Positions 53,801 through 64,000 of a DNA stretch of 64,000 nucleotides are shown here, one piece after another. The position numbers and the translations under genes were made by a program. Where the stretch lies: contig NC_133220.1 of NCBI RefSeq assembly GCF_040436345.1, forward strand, positions 7,380,436 through 7,444,435. The letters run 5' to 3'. This stretch comes from Pagrus major. Taxonomy: Eukaryota > Chordata > Actinopteri > Spariformes > Sparidae. Each line of letters starts with the position of its first letter. The first letter of the stretch is position 1. A model generated the notes under the pieces. That model was not told the DNA's origin, ran no database searches, and worked only from the letters and a program-made list of their open reading frames with translations.

Positions 53801-56800
53801 CTCACCTGCACCTTCAACCGTTGGGGAACCCTGCTGGCAGTGGGCTGCAACGATGGCCGCATTGTTATCTGGGACTTCCTCACACGGGGCATCGCTAAAA
53901 TTATCAGTGCACACATCCACCCAGTCTGCTCTTTATGGTGAGACTCATCACACACTCCTGCAGGGTGTGTGGGCATCACTGCCTGGGTCATGTCCCATTT
54001 TATGTACCAGCACACTTAGAAACATCCGTCTTTTACCTGTCCACACTGGAGGGATTTGAATGTCCCTACCATGCACTCTTTTTTTTTTTTACTCTTCACA
54101 CTACTACTTCTGTCACTTTTATGTAAACAACTGAGAACAACACCATGAATAACTTTTTATGATGAATTAAAGAATGCCATATGTTTGTGTGTGTGCGCAG
54201 CTGGAGTCGAGACGGCCACAAGCTGGTGAGCGCCTCCACAGACAACATTGTCTCGCAGTGGGACGTCCTGACTGGAGATTGTGACCAGAGGTTCCGCTTC
54301 CCATCACCCATCCTGAAACTGCAGTGCCACCCCAGAGACATGTGAGTGACCTGATAGCATCTGTCTGTACATAATCCATCTAATGTGCTGAGGTTCAGCT
54401 GTGGGTCTGATACACCATGAAAAGTGACTTCACATGTAATTTGTCTCGTTTGTTCCTATTTTGTAATCACAAGAAATTATCTTTTTGTTTTAGGGACAAG
54501 GTTCTGGTGTGTCCCATGAAATCAGCCCCTGTCCTTCTGACTCTGTCAGACTCCAAACATGTTGTCCTGCCTGTGGACGACGACTCAGACCTGAATGTGG
54601 TGGCGGCTTTTGACAGGCGTGGGGAGTATATCTACACCGGCAATGCCAAAGGAAAGGTCAGTATCTCTGATAGACAAAACCTTACGCACAGTGCACCTTT
54701 CAATCACACCATTGTACTTCAAGACGGCATAAGTTAATATTAATTTTACATTGACAAAACATCAGTGCTTAAAGGTATATGATTAGAAATAGAAATGCAC
54801 TGCCTTTGGTGCCTATACTGGCAGAATCTAAAAAGTGGCGGATATCAGTGAAAGTTAAAAACCCCTCCACATAGACTGCTCCAATTTTCCCCTGAATTGT
54901 AGTAATTTTCATCAGATGAAATAACAAAAACAGTTACTAAACACTGTAAATTTCATGCATTTTACACTCAAAACTGTCCTTGTGTTTTAGGAATGATGTC
55001 CAGTGTTTTTGCTGTTTTCCTTCACCAATATATCTCCCTCTGTCTGTTGTTGCAGATTCTGGTGTTGAACACAAACACTCAGGAGCTGGTGGCTTCCTTC
55101 AGAGTGACAACTGGCACCAGCAACACCACTGCCATTAAATCAATTGAATTTGCGCGCAAGGGCAGGTGAGAGGCAACAGAATGTCTTTTGTATCTAGACC
55201 TGGATGATAAACTCAGCCTGGACTATGAATCTGTCTCTAATTCTGCCTCTTTTTTGTCCATCTGTCCTGTTTTCTGTGCAGTTGTTTCCTCATAAACACA
55301 GCAGACCGGATCATCAGGGTGTATGACGGCAGGGAGATACTGACCTGTGGCCGAGACGGTGAACCTGAGCCCATGCAGAAACTACAGGACCTGGTCAACA
55401 GGTACTTTACCAAATGACTAGAGCAGAGGACATGTGCTATTGGGGAAATTGTTACGCTGTTGCTATATTGCAGTGATGTAATTGGCAAGCTTCTTCTAGT
55501 ATAGCAACTACCAGCAAATATTGCATGGTCTGATGAAATTTCAGTGCCTGAAATCAAAGTTTGTGAGGCTAACAGTTGCTGAGAAAGTGTTACATTATGT
55601 AGCACTTCATCTGTCTCTTCCACTGATTCCCTGATGTCCTCCAACTGTGTTTTCTGTGTTCAGGACTCCGTGGAAGCGCTGCTGTTTCTCCGGTGATGGT
55701 GAGTACATTGTGGCTGGTTCAGCCCGACAGCACGCCCTCTACATCTGGGAAAAGAGCATCGGCAACCTGGTGAAGATCCTGCATGGAACCAGAGGAGAGC
55801 TCCTGCTTGATGTCGCTGTAAGGAAGTCAACAACTCGTATACGAGTATTTTAAGTTGTATTGATTTGTCTTTTCCTTTATTTACAAACAGCTAATTTACC
55901 CATCTCACTTTAACCTTTGTCCAGTGGCATCCTGTCCGTCCGATTATTGCGTCCATCTCCAGTGGAGTGGTGTCCATCTGGGCTCAGAACCAAGTGGTAA
56001 GTAGACAGTGAGAGTAAAGGCAGGTTGAACATGAAGTAATGTCATCGCAGACGGATTATTTCAGTGTCAAACTCTCACGCTGCTTATATTCAGAGATTTA
56101 GCTCTGTGTTCGATATTATGGTTTAAAAAATGATTGAATTTGGCCTTTAATGAAGCTGTTGTAGCAGTTGTCGCTGTGTGACTGATGTGTGACTGCTCTT
56201 TTTGTCTGCAGGAAAACTGGAGTGCTTTTGCTCCAGACTTTAAAGAGCTGGATGAGAATGTGGAGTATGAAGAGCGAGAGTCTGAATTTGACATCGAGGA
56301 CGAAGACAAGAGTGAACCTGAGCAGACAGGTAGACAACACGAACACACACACATCCACATCAGAATCAAGATTAAAATTACTTTAATTGCCAAATACAAG
56401 GAATTATCCTTAGGCAGGTTTCAAAACACCAAAACAACAAGCAATACATCTAGGTGCTGTATCGTAGGCAACTGGACTTGTTTCAGGTTGCCTACGAGAC
56501 AGCACCTAGATTTACCATGACCTGGATGACTGAGAACCTTCATCAACAACAAGCAATAAAGTTAAAGCAAAATATACATACACCAAATCAGTTACTCAGA
56601 GTAATGAACAGTATGAGCAGTATACAATGGAACTGAATCTGCATGGCTGTGGATATTTACGTGATTTACAAGACTTGTTTAAAAACAGTGACTTAGATAC
56701 AGTATACCCACCTACTAAGGCTCCACCCTGTCTGGATTCAGTCCTGCAGAATAATACTCAATATGTGTCTCTTTTCAAAAATAAAGTAAAATATAACTAA

Positions 56801-59800
56801 ATACTAATTCACTCCAGAAAATAATCTAACAAAATTGTCAGGAAACAGGCTAAATTCAATACATTTTTCATGTCTTGTCGTGGACATTATTGTCTCACAT
56901 TGCAATACACAAAGGACATCGAGAAGCTACTTTCAACTTGAAAATATGTGAAATGGCTCTAGATTTATCTCTTTAAAATCTTTGGAAAAACATTTAGTTT
57001 TCTCCTCAAAGATTTATTTTGTAGTGCCAATCCAAAGTCTGTTTGCATTTCCTCTCAGTCGGAAATAGTAAAGAACATTTACTCCTTGTATACTCTCATC
57101 CTGAATTATTTTTATTATTAGGGTGGTTGTTGAGACATCAGTTACTTGATGTCATACACAACCACATTATTATCAAACACATTTGGAGTAATGCCATCAC
57201 AATGTGACCCAGACTGAAGGTTGACCATCACCTGTTCTACTGGTTTTACTGCTCTCACTGCTTCTCTCTGGATGTCTCAGACAAGGACTTGTGCTCATGT
57301 TACAGGTGCAGACGCTGCAGAGGATGAAGAAGTGGACGTTACCACCGTTGACCCCATAGTTGCTTTTTGCAGCAGGTGAGAAACGACAACGCAGTGCAGC
57401 AACATCTGTGAAACAAGTTCCCTCTCTGATCTGACAAGTGTCATGTTATCCTAACTGAAAACCAGCTTGTTGCTGGTTCAGCACTCTTTAACCGTGTCTT
57501 CACAAATACTGTAGGAAGATTAAATTAAAAGCAGTATGCCAAATCAATAAAATAAATCTTACATCAAGGTACAGTTAATAGCTTTTTCTGGAAAAAGGTG
57601 GATCTTCAGTTAAGCTTTTTAAATATTTTTTCTAAATATTTTTATCGCAGTCATAAAAGATGGAAAAATAAGAAAAAATATTTAGAGTTCAGTATTATAA
57701 TCTCAGTTTTCTGACTGCAATCTTTCATTATCATGCTTTGAGTTGACGTCATCTTTTTCCTTCAAATGTTGCCTATCTAAATAAAGGATAATTAAAAGAA
57801 AGGCACCCACTTGAACCTTTCTTTTAATGATCCCAGCAGACTAGGATTCTTTATGAATATCTTCATGACATTACAAACTTCTGCACATGAATGTTGACAA
57901 AACAGAGATATGAAACTTACTCCTATTGTCAAAACATCTCAACATTCCTCGAGTTTCTTATCTCACGGTGTAATGTTTCTAAGAATTTAGGATTCTCTTT
58001 TGACTCATGTCCATTTGTTAACAGTCACATCTAAACTAGTTCAGTCCGTTCACCTCAGGACACTGAGAAGGTCATCCATATATTTGTAATATCAAGTAAT
58101 ATTACAAGTCTTCAATTAATTGACTCCAGCTTGTTCAAAACCTTCCCCTCAGATTTCCCTACAAACATCATAAGTGGCTCGCTCACATTACTCAGATTTT
58201 AGCATCATTGCACTAGCCCACAGTTTGTTTTATTTATTTATTTACAATTATTTTAATTGTAAATTCATCAGAACAGTTCTGATTATCCCTTAAACTTAAT
58301 TCAACTACTGACCGTCTTGTGTTTGTGTCCTGTAGTGATGAGGAGCTGGAGGACTATAAGGCCCTGCTGTACCTGCCAATTGCTCCTGAGGTGGAAGATC
58401 CAGAGGAAAACCCCTTCGGCCCCCCACCGGACGCCTCGGTCCAGACTACTACCCCAGAGGACGCGGTGGCCGGTGGCGACAAGAAGCAGAGGCAGCCTTC
58501 ATCTGAAGGAGGCCCAGCCAAGAAGAAGGCTCGCACCACCACCATCGAACTGCAGGGGGTGCCCAGTGACGGTGAGAGGAACGCAACAATAAATACACCC
58601 ACAAGGAGAAATGTCAGGCCAGTAACTGAAAATGTTCCCACCATGTGAACCCTGAGACTTCATTGTCTTACAATACAGGACATAAGAGACAGTGTTGTAT
58701 AAGAGAACAGCCAATTTAAGTTTTTGTCCCTTGTAATGTTTTAGCAAGAAGTAGCGCCGTCCCAAATTCTAAAACAAAACTGTCGTTGTTAAAAATTAAA
58801 CTGAGAGCAGTTGAGTGGTGAGTATGACATGATCAGGTACATTATGATGAATTTAGCATGTAAGGGAGTTTTAGTACAGGTCTCTAAATTAAATTTGACG
58901 AACAGTCCACCCTCTCTCTCTCCTCTCAGAGGTGCACCCCCTGCTGGGTGTGAAAGGCGATGGCAAGTCCAAGAAGAAGACAGCAGGCCGGCCCAAAGGT
59001 TCCAAAGGTAAAGACAAAGACTTCCCCTTCAGGCCCAAGCCCTACAGGGGCGAACGGCCCTCCTTCCCCGTGGAGGCCCTGGGCAGCTCTGGCCCAGGTG
59101 GAGTAGGAGGAGGAGGAGGGATGAAGGGCAGAGCAGAGGGGGGCCTGGCCACAGGTAAGCACGCCACTGCCCCTGCTGCTGCTGAGTCTGGGAGTTCTGC
59201 TAGTCCTGCAGCCCTGCTAGTCTGACTGACACCGCCTGTCTCCAAGGCACCCCCCCACCCCACCCCACCCTACCTCCTGTATTGCTTCAACCTCACGTGA
59301 AACCCCCCCCACACACCAACCCCAACCCCCCAGCTCACTGACAGAGGCCCGCCTGCTGTAAAGCCACAGTCTGGAGGTCAGAACACAGAGGCTGGCATCA
59401 GAGAAGTAGCTTCATTAGTTAATTTTGACTGTATTTGCAAAATGCTTACTGTCAATATGTTATAGTCTTTAGTAAATTTGGTGTAAATGGTGAAATCAGT
59501 TGAAACAGTGTGTTCAAACAGCTGCTGGGAGGAAAGATGCACTTTAGACATGAGAACAGACAGGCTGTTACAACGATGCCGCGACAAACTGACGCTTTTT
59601 ACAGGAAAGAAACATCTTAATGTTTTGTATTTAACCGAATTAACAAGAAGGCACCAATGATCTTGAATTTGCAGAAGTCCCAAATATCCAAAATACAAGC
59701 AATGAAAAGGCAGGTGACAAAAAAGCAGTCAACATGAGGACAACAAGGAGAATCCAAGAGAAAATATTGAATAACACCAGAATGATCCTTAGAGAGGTTG

Positions 59801-61815
59801 TTATTCTACTCAAATTTTACAAAATAATCTTTACAAAACTAGAAATCAGAAACAACAGAAAAGTGGGAGAAACATAACATTATTATTAATGATCAAATTA
59901 TACATAGTTGTATCCCTCCCAGACTGTGGCTTTATGACTGTTTAACCTCTGCTAACCTCAGCCTCACTTTGACTAATTTGTAAACTGTGGTAAAGTTGGA
60001 CTGTAGTTGGCAGATGGGTGTTGACGTGGAAAACACTGGGATGGTGCAGCTTGTTTCCCTGCGGGCTAGCTGGCTAGTCTACATCTACTTCCTGCTTGGC
60101 CTTTGACCCTCCTGCTCCCGCTCCCACCTCGCTCCTTGGGCTTGCCATGTGACATGAACGTGTGTCTGTAGCAGCGCCGCTCAGGTCCTGTCTTTTCTGT
60201 TTCTGTGTGTGTCGGAGACATGTGTGATGACAAGTTCAGTCGGTGTTAATGTCTCCTCTTACTTTGAACTTCAATCAAAAAATCCCCAACAGTTAGATCA
60301 AAGGGGAATCCTGGTATTTTTTTTAATTTGGGCACTGTATTAACATGTCTAACTGATTCATACTCACTAAATGTTTTGGAATTGGTCCTGTACATTGCCT
60401 CAGCTTGTAGCCGACTGCAATGGCTGCAACGTAATCCTTGAGGGGCCGTCAAAGGTATGTCCACTCAAGTGTTTGTTTTTGCAATTGACGGGGGAAATGT
60501 TGGTCAGAATTGGAGAGAGGTGGGGCTGGGTATACTTCTATTGAGTACTGTAAAATGTCTTGTCATTTGGCACCAAATTTCATTACCAGAATCTAATAGT
60601 GCTGGTGATTGGCTGTCTTGAAGCATGGAAAATGGATTTCATGGAACTGGTATCGGAAAAATGTCTTTCTTGAACTGGTATCAAAGTCAAGGTATCGGTA
60701 TGTACAACTCACCTCACAAGATTTCAGATCGAGACTTTACCTTGAACATGAAGACTTGTGTTTATGGTTAAAAAGAGGATCTTACACTTTAACAAAAGGT
60801 ACAATTCTGGAGGCATCGTTGCAGAAATGTAGTCAGACAATTAGAGTAACAACCTCAGCCTGTCAGTGACAAAAACAAGGACTTTAAGTGGACATAGCTT
60901 TGATTGTCAGAGTTGCCCCAAAGGATTACATTGCAGCTGAGGCAAACTAATGGATTGAATCCAAAACTTCTGGTAAGTATGAATCATTTACACACCAAAA
61001 CATGTTAATATAGGGCCTAGGTTTAAAAATCCTGGAACAAATTTGTAGTTACTCCCAAATTTTGAGACACAATGTTCTTTCTGTCAGATAAATTAAATGA
61101 GACTGTTCACCCTCAAATCAAAATTACATATTTTTCCTCTTACTTGAAGTTTTATTCATTCATCTAGATGGTTTTTGGTGCGAGTTGCCAAGTTTTGGAG
61201 ATATTAGGACATAGAGATGTCTCCAGGGTGAACTGTCCCTTTTTTAAAAATGAGAGCATATCAAGAGCCACTAGTTTCTTTCTTTCATTTCTATAATCAT
61301 ATCAAGGATTAGATGTTTTTTAATTAAAACATTTGTCTTCTTCTTTAAACGTTTTTTTTAATAGTGACTGAACAGCTTCCAAAAAGTGACATAGTATTTA
61401 TGTGATTATAAAATTATTAGTCAATGAAAACAGGATTGCATTTAAAGTCATACCTGAAAACTAATAACTTTCCAATCATCCTCAGCTGTACTTTGTGTTT
61501 AGTGCTGATTATTAAATACGTGCGTGTGATCTAGTAGAAGCAAATACAGTAAATGAAAAAGGGAAAATGAAAGCAGAATGCTGAGTCTGATGACATCTGT
61601 GTACAGTTAATTCCTCCAGTGTTTTTAACCGGCCTTTATTAGCTACTTGTACTTTTTTTTTCTTTTGGTGCCACTTACTTGAGAGTTGATCTTTATTTAA
61701 GTAGCTAAGAAGTTTTATTGTCCACGATGTGTCTGTCTGACTGTATCTGTGTTCCTCAGGAGGGAGTCTGGTCTCGCAGTCATACAAACAGCATGACATC
61801 GGAGGGATGGACTGA
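50869..61815 (+). CDS. rbbp5: Retinoblastoma-binding protein 5, COMPASS/MLL core subunit (560 aa)
   Basis: RBBP5 forms the WRAD core (WDR5, RBBP5, ASH2L, DPY30) that activates MLL/SET1 H3K4 methyltransferases in the nucleus. Fourteen coding exons: 50869-50887, 53642-53667, 53765-53937, 54201-54341, 54494-54656, 55056-55165, 55282-55401, 55664-55817, 55925-55996, 56212-56329, 57306-57375, 58336-58571, 58930-59154, 61760-61815. All phases join; 560 residues, human about 538. The N-terminus MNLELLESFGQNYPEEADG is as in human. WD40 propeller at about 20-325 (e.g. VGCNDGRIVIWDF, STDNIVSQWDVL, GSARQHALYIWEK). Activation/ASH2L-binding segment at 330-356 (VEYEERESEFDIEDEDKSE), WDR5-binding motif EEVDVTTVDPI (373-383). 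The C-terminal tail contains KKKART, VHPLLGVKGDGKSKKK and ends GGSLVSQSYKQHDIGGMD. A Tc1 element lies in intron 1. Poly(A) candidate ATTAAA near 62,142. Confidence 0.97.
51672..53008 (+). mobile_element. Tc1/mariner-type transposon, inactive, in rbbp5 intron 1
   Basis: The 56-bp TIRs 51,672-51,727 and 52,953-53,008 (CAGTTGTGGTC.../CAGTCGTGGTC...) are nearly identical and flanked by TA on both sides (51,670-51,671; 53,009-53,010), the Tc1 target duplication. Length 1,337 bp, slightly short for a Tc1 of about 1.6 kb, because the interior is deleted. Same orientation as rbbp5. Confidence 0.95.
52031..52890 (+). pseudogene. Tc1-like transposase pseudogene
   Basis: Reads GKSKELSTDLKESIIDLNKS (N-terminal helix-turn-helix), then RATVQTIVCKYK, the GRKRKLSP linker, CGHxxSTVKRVL-like second DNA-binding segment, and KTDETKIELFG, the first catalytic Asp region. 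The initiator is GTG instead of ATG. The segment that should carry the second catalytic Asp (DNDPKHT) is missing or scrambled. The last part SQSPDLNPTENTW, holding the catalytic Glu, lies in a different frame from about 52,790. So the DDE triad cannot be assembled and the gene is dead. Confidence 0.9.
56449..56510. other. 62-nt hairpin in rbbp5 intron 10
   Basis: TCTAGGTGCTGT (56,449-56,460) pairs with ACAGCACCTAGA (56,499-56,510). After a 3x3 internal loop, GTAGGCAAC (56,464-56,472) pairs with GTTGCCTAC (56,487-56,495) around a 14-nt loop. Flanks (TTAATTGCCAAATACAAGGAATT at about 56,380; AACAAGCAATA twice) look like a dispersed repeat, so it is probably part of a mobile element rather than a miRNA. 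Confidence 0.7.
60385..60955. mobile_element. Palindromic MITE, long arms, copy 2
   Basis: In the last intron of rbbp5. The left arm TTGCCTCAGC...CAATGGCTGCAACGTAATCCTTGAGG...GGTATGTCCACTCAAGTG is mirrored by the right arm ACTTTAAGTGGACATAGC...GTTGCCCCAAAGGATTACATTGCAGCTGAGGCAA. The interior AGACTTGTGTTTATGGTTAA and AGAGTAACAACCTCAGCC match copy 1 at 44,930-45,435. Confidence 0.75.
61098..61245. mobile_element. Small MITE, internally deleted
   Basis: The ends GACTGTTCACCCTCAAATCA and (reverse complement) AGGGACAGTTCACCCTGGAG form short TIRs only about 145 bp apart; the interior CATATTTTTCCTCTTACTTG and GGTGCGAGTTGCCAAGTTTTGGAGATAT matches, from memory, a common fish MITE about twice this length. 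In the last rbbp5 intron. Confidence 0.6.
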
Positions 61816-62165
61816 TCGCTGCTGTGTACAGCTGTGAGGAATCACCAACGGGCTTTAAACCAAGAGACACAAAGCCTGAAGCGATGTACAGACTGTGTTA
61901 GTGAGCAGTCTGTTTGACGTGCAGACTGTTTCCTCTTCCAATCAGAGCACAGCGTCACAGGAAAACTCCTCAGCCCGGATGAATGACAGGAGCCGACAAG
62001 GAGAGCGTGAAGCAGTCACGATGTCGCAGTAGAGATCACATGTCCTCCGTCTCTGTAGGATTCATCATGTATAGAACGCCTGCATCCTGATAGTGTGTGT
62101 GTGTGCGTGTGTGTGACGTCTTTCTTGTTGTTTTTATACGTATTAAAACATTTTTGATTTATAAA
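61816..62165 (+). other. rbbp5 3' UTR
   Basis: From the TGA at 61,813-61,815 to a probable ATTAAA signal at about 62,142. Contains a (GT)n run at 62,092-62,115. Confidence 0.5.
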
Positions 62166-63625
62166 TAACATGCAGCTGTGTGGTTCTGTGTGCAAGCCTA
62201 AACATGTCTGTAGATCCTGACAGATGAGGGATTTCTGAGGCAAATTTAGATGTTAGAAAGCCGGATAAAGAAAATCAGAGGTTTTATTTGCAAAAAAAAA
62301 GTTGAGTCTTGGACCAAGAGTAAGTAAGCAAGTATGGTATGTAAGTGGTGGAGAGAGTGAAGGAAAAAATACATAAATAAAGAGACGGAAAAAAGAAATA
62401 AAGCAGGTTTTGAAACGCAGTCCGTTGGCGTGGCACTCCTATAACACCGTTAAGTTTAAAAACAAATGATCAAAATCGACACAGCAGAATCAGAAATACC
62501 ACCTTTACTATTCCACTCATTCATCTTCTTTTTCAAAACCTGGTGCCTACATTACCCACAATGCAACTTAGCCAATCATTGGAGGTAATTCATCAGATTA
62601 CTTGCAGCTTCCTTTTTTTTCACAAATGCAGTCATACTTCCCAACAGCTGTTAACACACTTTAACACCTGTTGCTCAACTGTTGGTAACAGTGGAGTTTA
62701 TTTTTTACAAATGTGTATACTGTTGGGAAGTTTGATCTGTAAACGCATTTAATTTTATAAGCATATCATGTTTTAAAACCCAAGCTGTCAAATACATGTA
62801 GTAGAGTCAAAGCTACAGTATTTCCTGTGAGTTAAAGTGAAGAATAAAGTAGTATACAGTGGAAATACTCCAGTACAAGTACAAATACACTTACTTTCCA
62901 TCAGTGTTTACAGGTATGTTGATCAACTCTAAGCTATTTCCCAAAGTGTGAACACAAAGTTGTACTTTTCCATATCTTCTTAAGGATTAAATCCGCTTTC
63001 TCCCATATACATGCGGGAGTTACTCATTACTCACATGATGCACTGTGCGTTTCTCTCACGTCATTTGTCACGCTGTCAAATTTACATTGAAGTCTCGCTC
63101 CCACCTGTCTCTCCCGCTCTGACCAATCACAGCGGAGTAGGCGGGACATCAGCGGATAGCGGTGACGGGGAGTGGTCCATCAACCTGTCGATCAAATAAC
63201 CAATCAAGCTGACGAGAGTTAACCAGAAAAACACCCGGAAACGGCTAAAAAATAAAAGCAGCAAGGCGAACAGCCGCTGTTTGTTTTTTACCCTCATGCG
63301 ACTTTATGTTTTTTTAACTTTCATTTTTGGTTAATTTTGGCTGTGTTATTTGTATATATCCTTTACGTGATTGTGTGTGCTCCCAAACGTTCAGTAAAAA
63401 TAAAAATAACCCAATGTGACTTTTATTGTGAAGTGCTAACCGGACGTAGCATCTGTGCGTGTGTGTGAGTCGGTGAGCCGGCCCGAGCAGCGGCAGTCAC
63501 CCTGTAGTACTTCTCAGTTACTGTTAGCAGCCCAGTCGCACCAGTCGGAGCTCTTGTATGTTGCTGTGCCGTTGTGTGTTACTTTCTGGCCGTTAACGGG
63601 AGCTCACTTCGTCGTCGTCGGTGTA
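62166..63625. other. Intergenic region and ippk promoter/5' UTR
   Basis: No exon until the ippk ATG. It includes an AAGTAC-repeat fragment (62,795-62,905). CCAAT boxes at about 63,121 (GACCAATCACAGCGG) and 63,200 (ACCAATCAAG) and rising GC from 63,100 mark the ippk promoter; the start site is inferred between 63,250 and 63,450. Confidence 0.45.
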
Positions 63626-63706
63626 ATGGAACTGGACAAAATGGACGAGAACGACTGGAAGTATCACGGAGAGGGAAACAAGAGCCTGGTGGTCTCACAC
63701 GTACAG
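63626..63706 (+). CDS. ippk: Inositol-pentakisphosphate 2-kinase, first coding exon only
   Basis: IPPK phosphorylates IP5 at the 2-position to give inositol hexakisphosphate (phytate), used in mRNA export and signalling. Only the first coding exon, 27 codons, lies in the window: MELDKMDENDWKYHGEGNKSLVV followed by SHVQ, ending at the donor CAG|GTGAGT. Human IPPK begins MEEGKMDENEWGYHGEGNKSLVV, so the match is clear; GEGNKSLVV is the glycine-rich nucleotide-binding start of the kinase. The rest continues past the right edge. Start chosen by alignment with the human N-terminus. Confidence 0.93.
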
Positions 63707-64000
63707 GTGAGTACGGCTAAGCTAACGCGAAGCTAACCCAAGTTCGGCTAAAGCAGGAGGAGTCTAAATTTAGCTCCGAGAGGACACACATCACCCGCTT
63801 CACACTTTTTTCTAACGTCAAATATGCTTCAGCTCGGTGTCGTTTCTAATGGAAACTTTCCAGTAATGCTCTGTAACATATTTTTATGATTAAAGGTTGA
63901 AATGTCACCTGCCATGATTTCATTTATCATCGTTACCGTTAGCCTGTGTGTTTGCTAGTTTACCCGGCTTGCTAGCCAACAGCTAAGAGTTCACATTAGT

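Noticed and set aside
58354-58765. Antisense frames in the rbbp5 exons near 58.3-59.2 kb
   Set aside because: They mirror the GC-rich rbbp5 coding exons and have no independent support.

Overview
This is a teleost fish (ray-finned, probably percomorph-like) genomic window. The genes are split into short exons with GT-AG introns. The protein sequences match vertebrate families closely. The DNA between and inside the genes is AT-rich and full of (CA)n microsatellites, a Tc1 transposon, LINE fragments and several families of short inverted-repeat elements (MITEs). No operons, prokaryotic signals or CRISPR arrays are present. Exon models were built by eye, by splicing GT-AG junctions so that reading frames join; phases agree at every junction given.

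Layout. 1-16,515 (minus): the 5' two-thirds of nisch (nischarin: PX domain, leucine-rich repeats, acidic region), running off the left edge. 20,736-21,428 (plus): an intronless gene for a 230-residue CCER1/HEXIM-like protein. 21.4-34.6 kb: gene-poor, with microsatellites, MITEs and one GC-rich, promoter-like island at 32.6-33.8 kb that holds a long DNA hairpin. 34,628-38,415 (minus): hgh1, complete. 42,310-47,793 (minus): tmem263, complete. 50,869-61,815 (plus): rbbp5, complete. 63,626 onward (plus): first coding exon of ippk, which runs off the right edge.

The genes are not a pathway: nischarin acts at membranes and endosomes, HGH1 helps fold eEF2, TMEM263 is a small membrane protein linked to growth, RBBP5 is a core subunit of MLL/SET1 histone H3K4 methyltransferases, and IPPK makes inositol hexakisphosphate. 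The neighbourhood looks like ordinary teleost synteny; the human orthologues lie, to my knowledge, on different chromosomes.

Most worth a second look: (1) the HEXIM-like motif order in the intronless gene without a HEXIM coiled coil; (2) the GC island at 32.6-33.8 kb with a TATA-like box, a 67-nt hairpin, a second perfect hairpin and a CTCF-like motif close by; (3) a short hairpin in rbbp5 intron 10; (4) two palindromic MITE copies with long arms. I found no convincing new multi-gene system.
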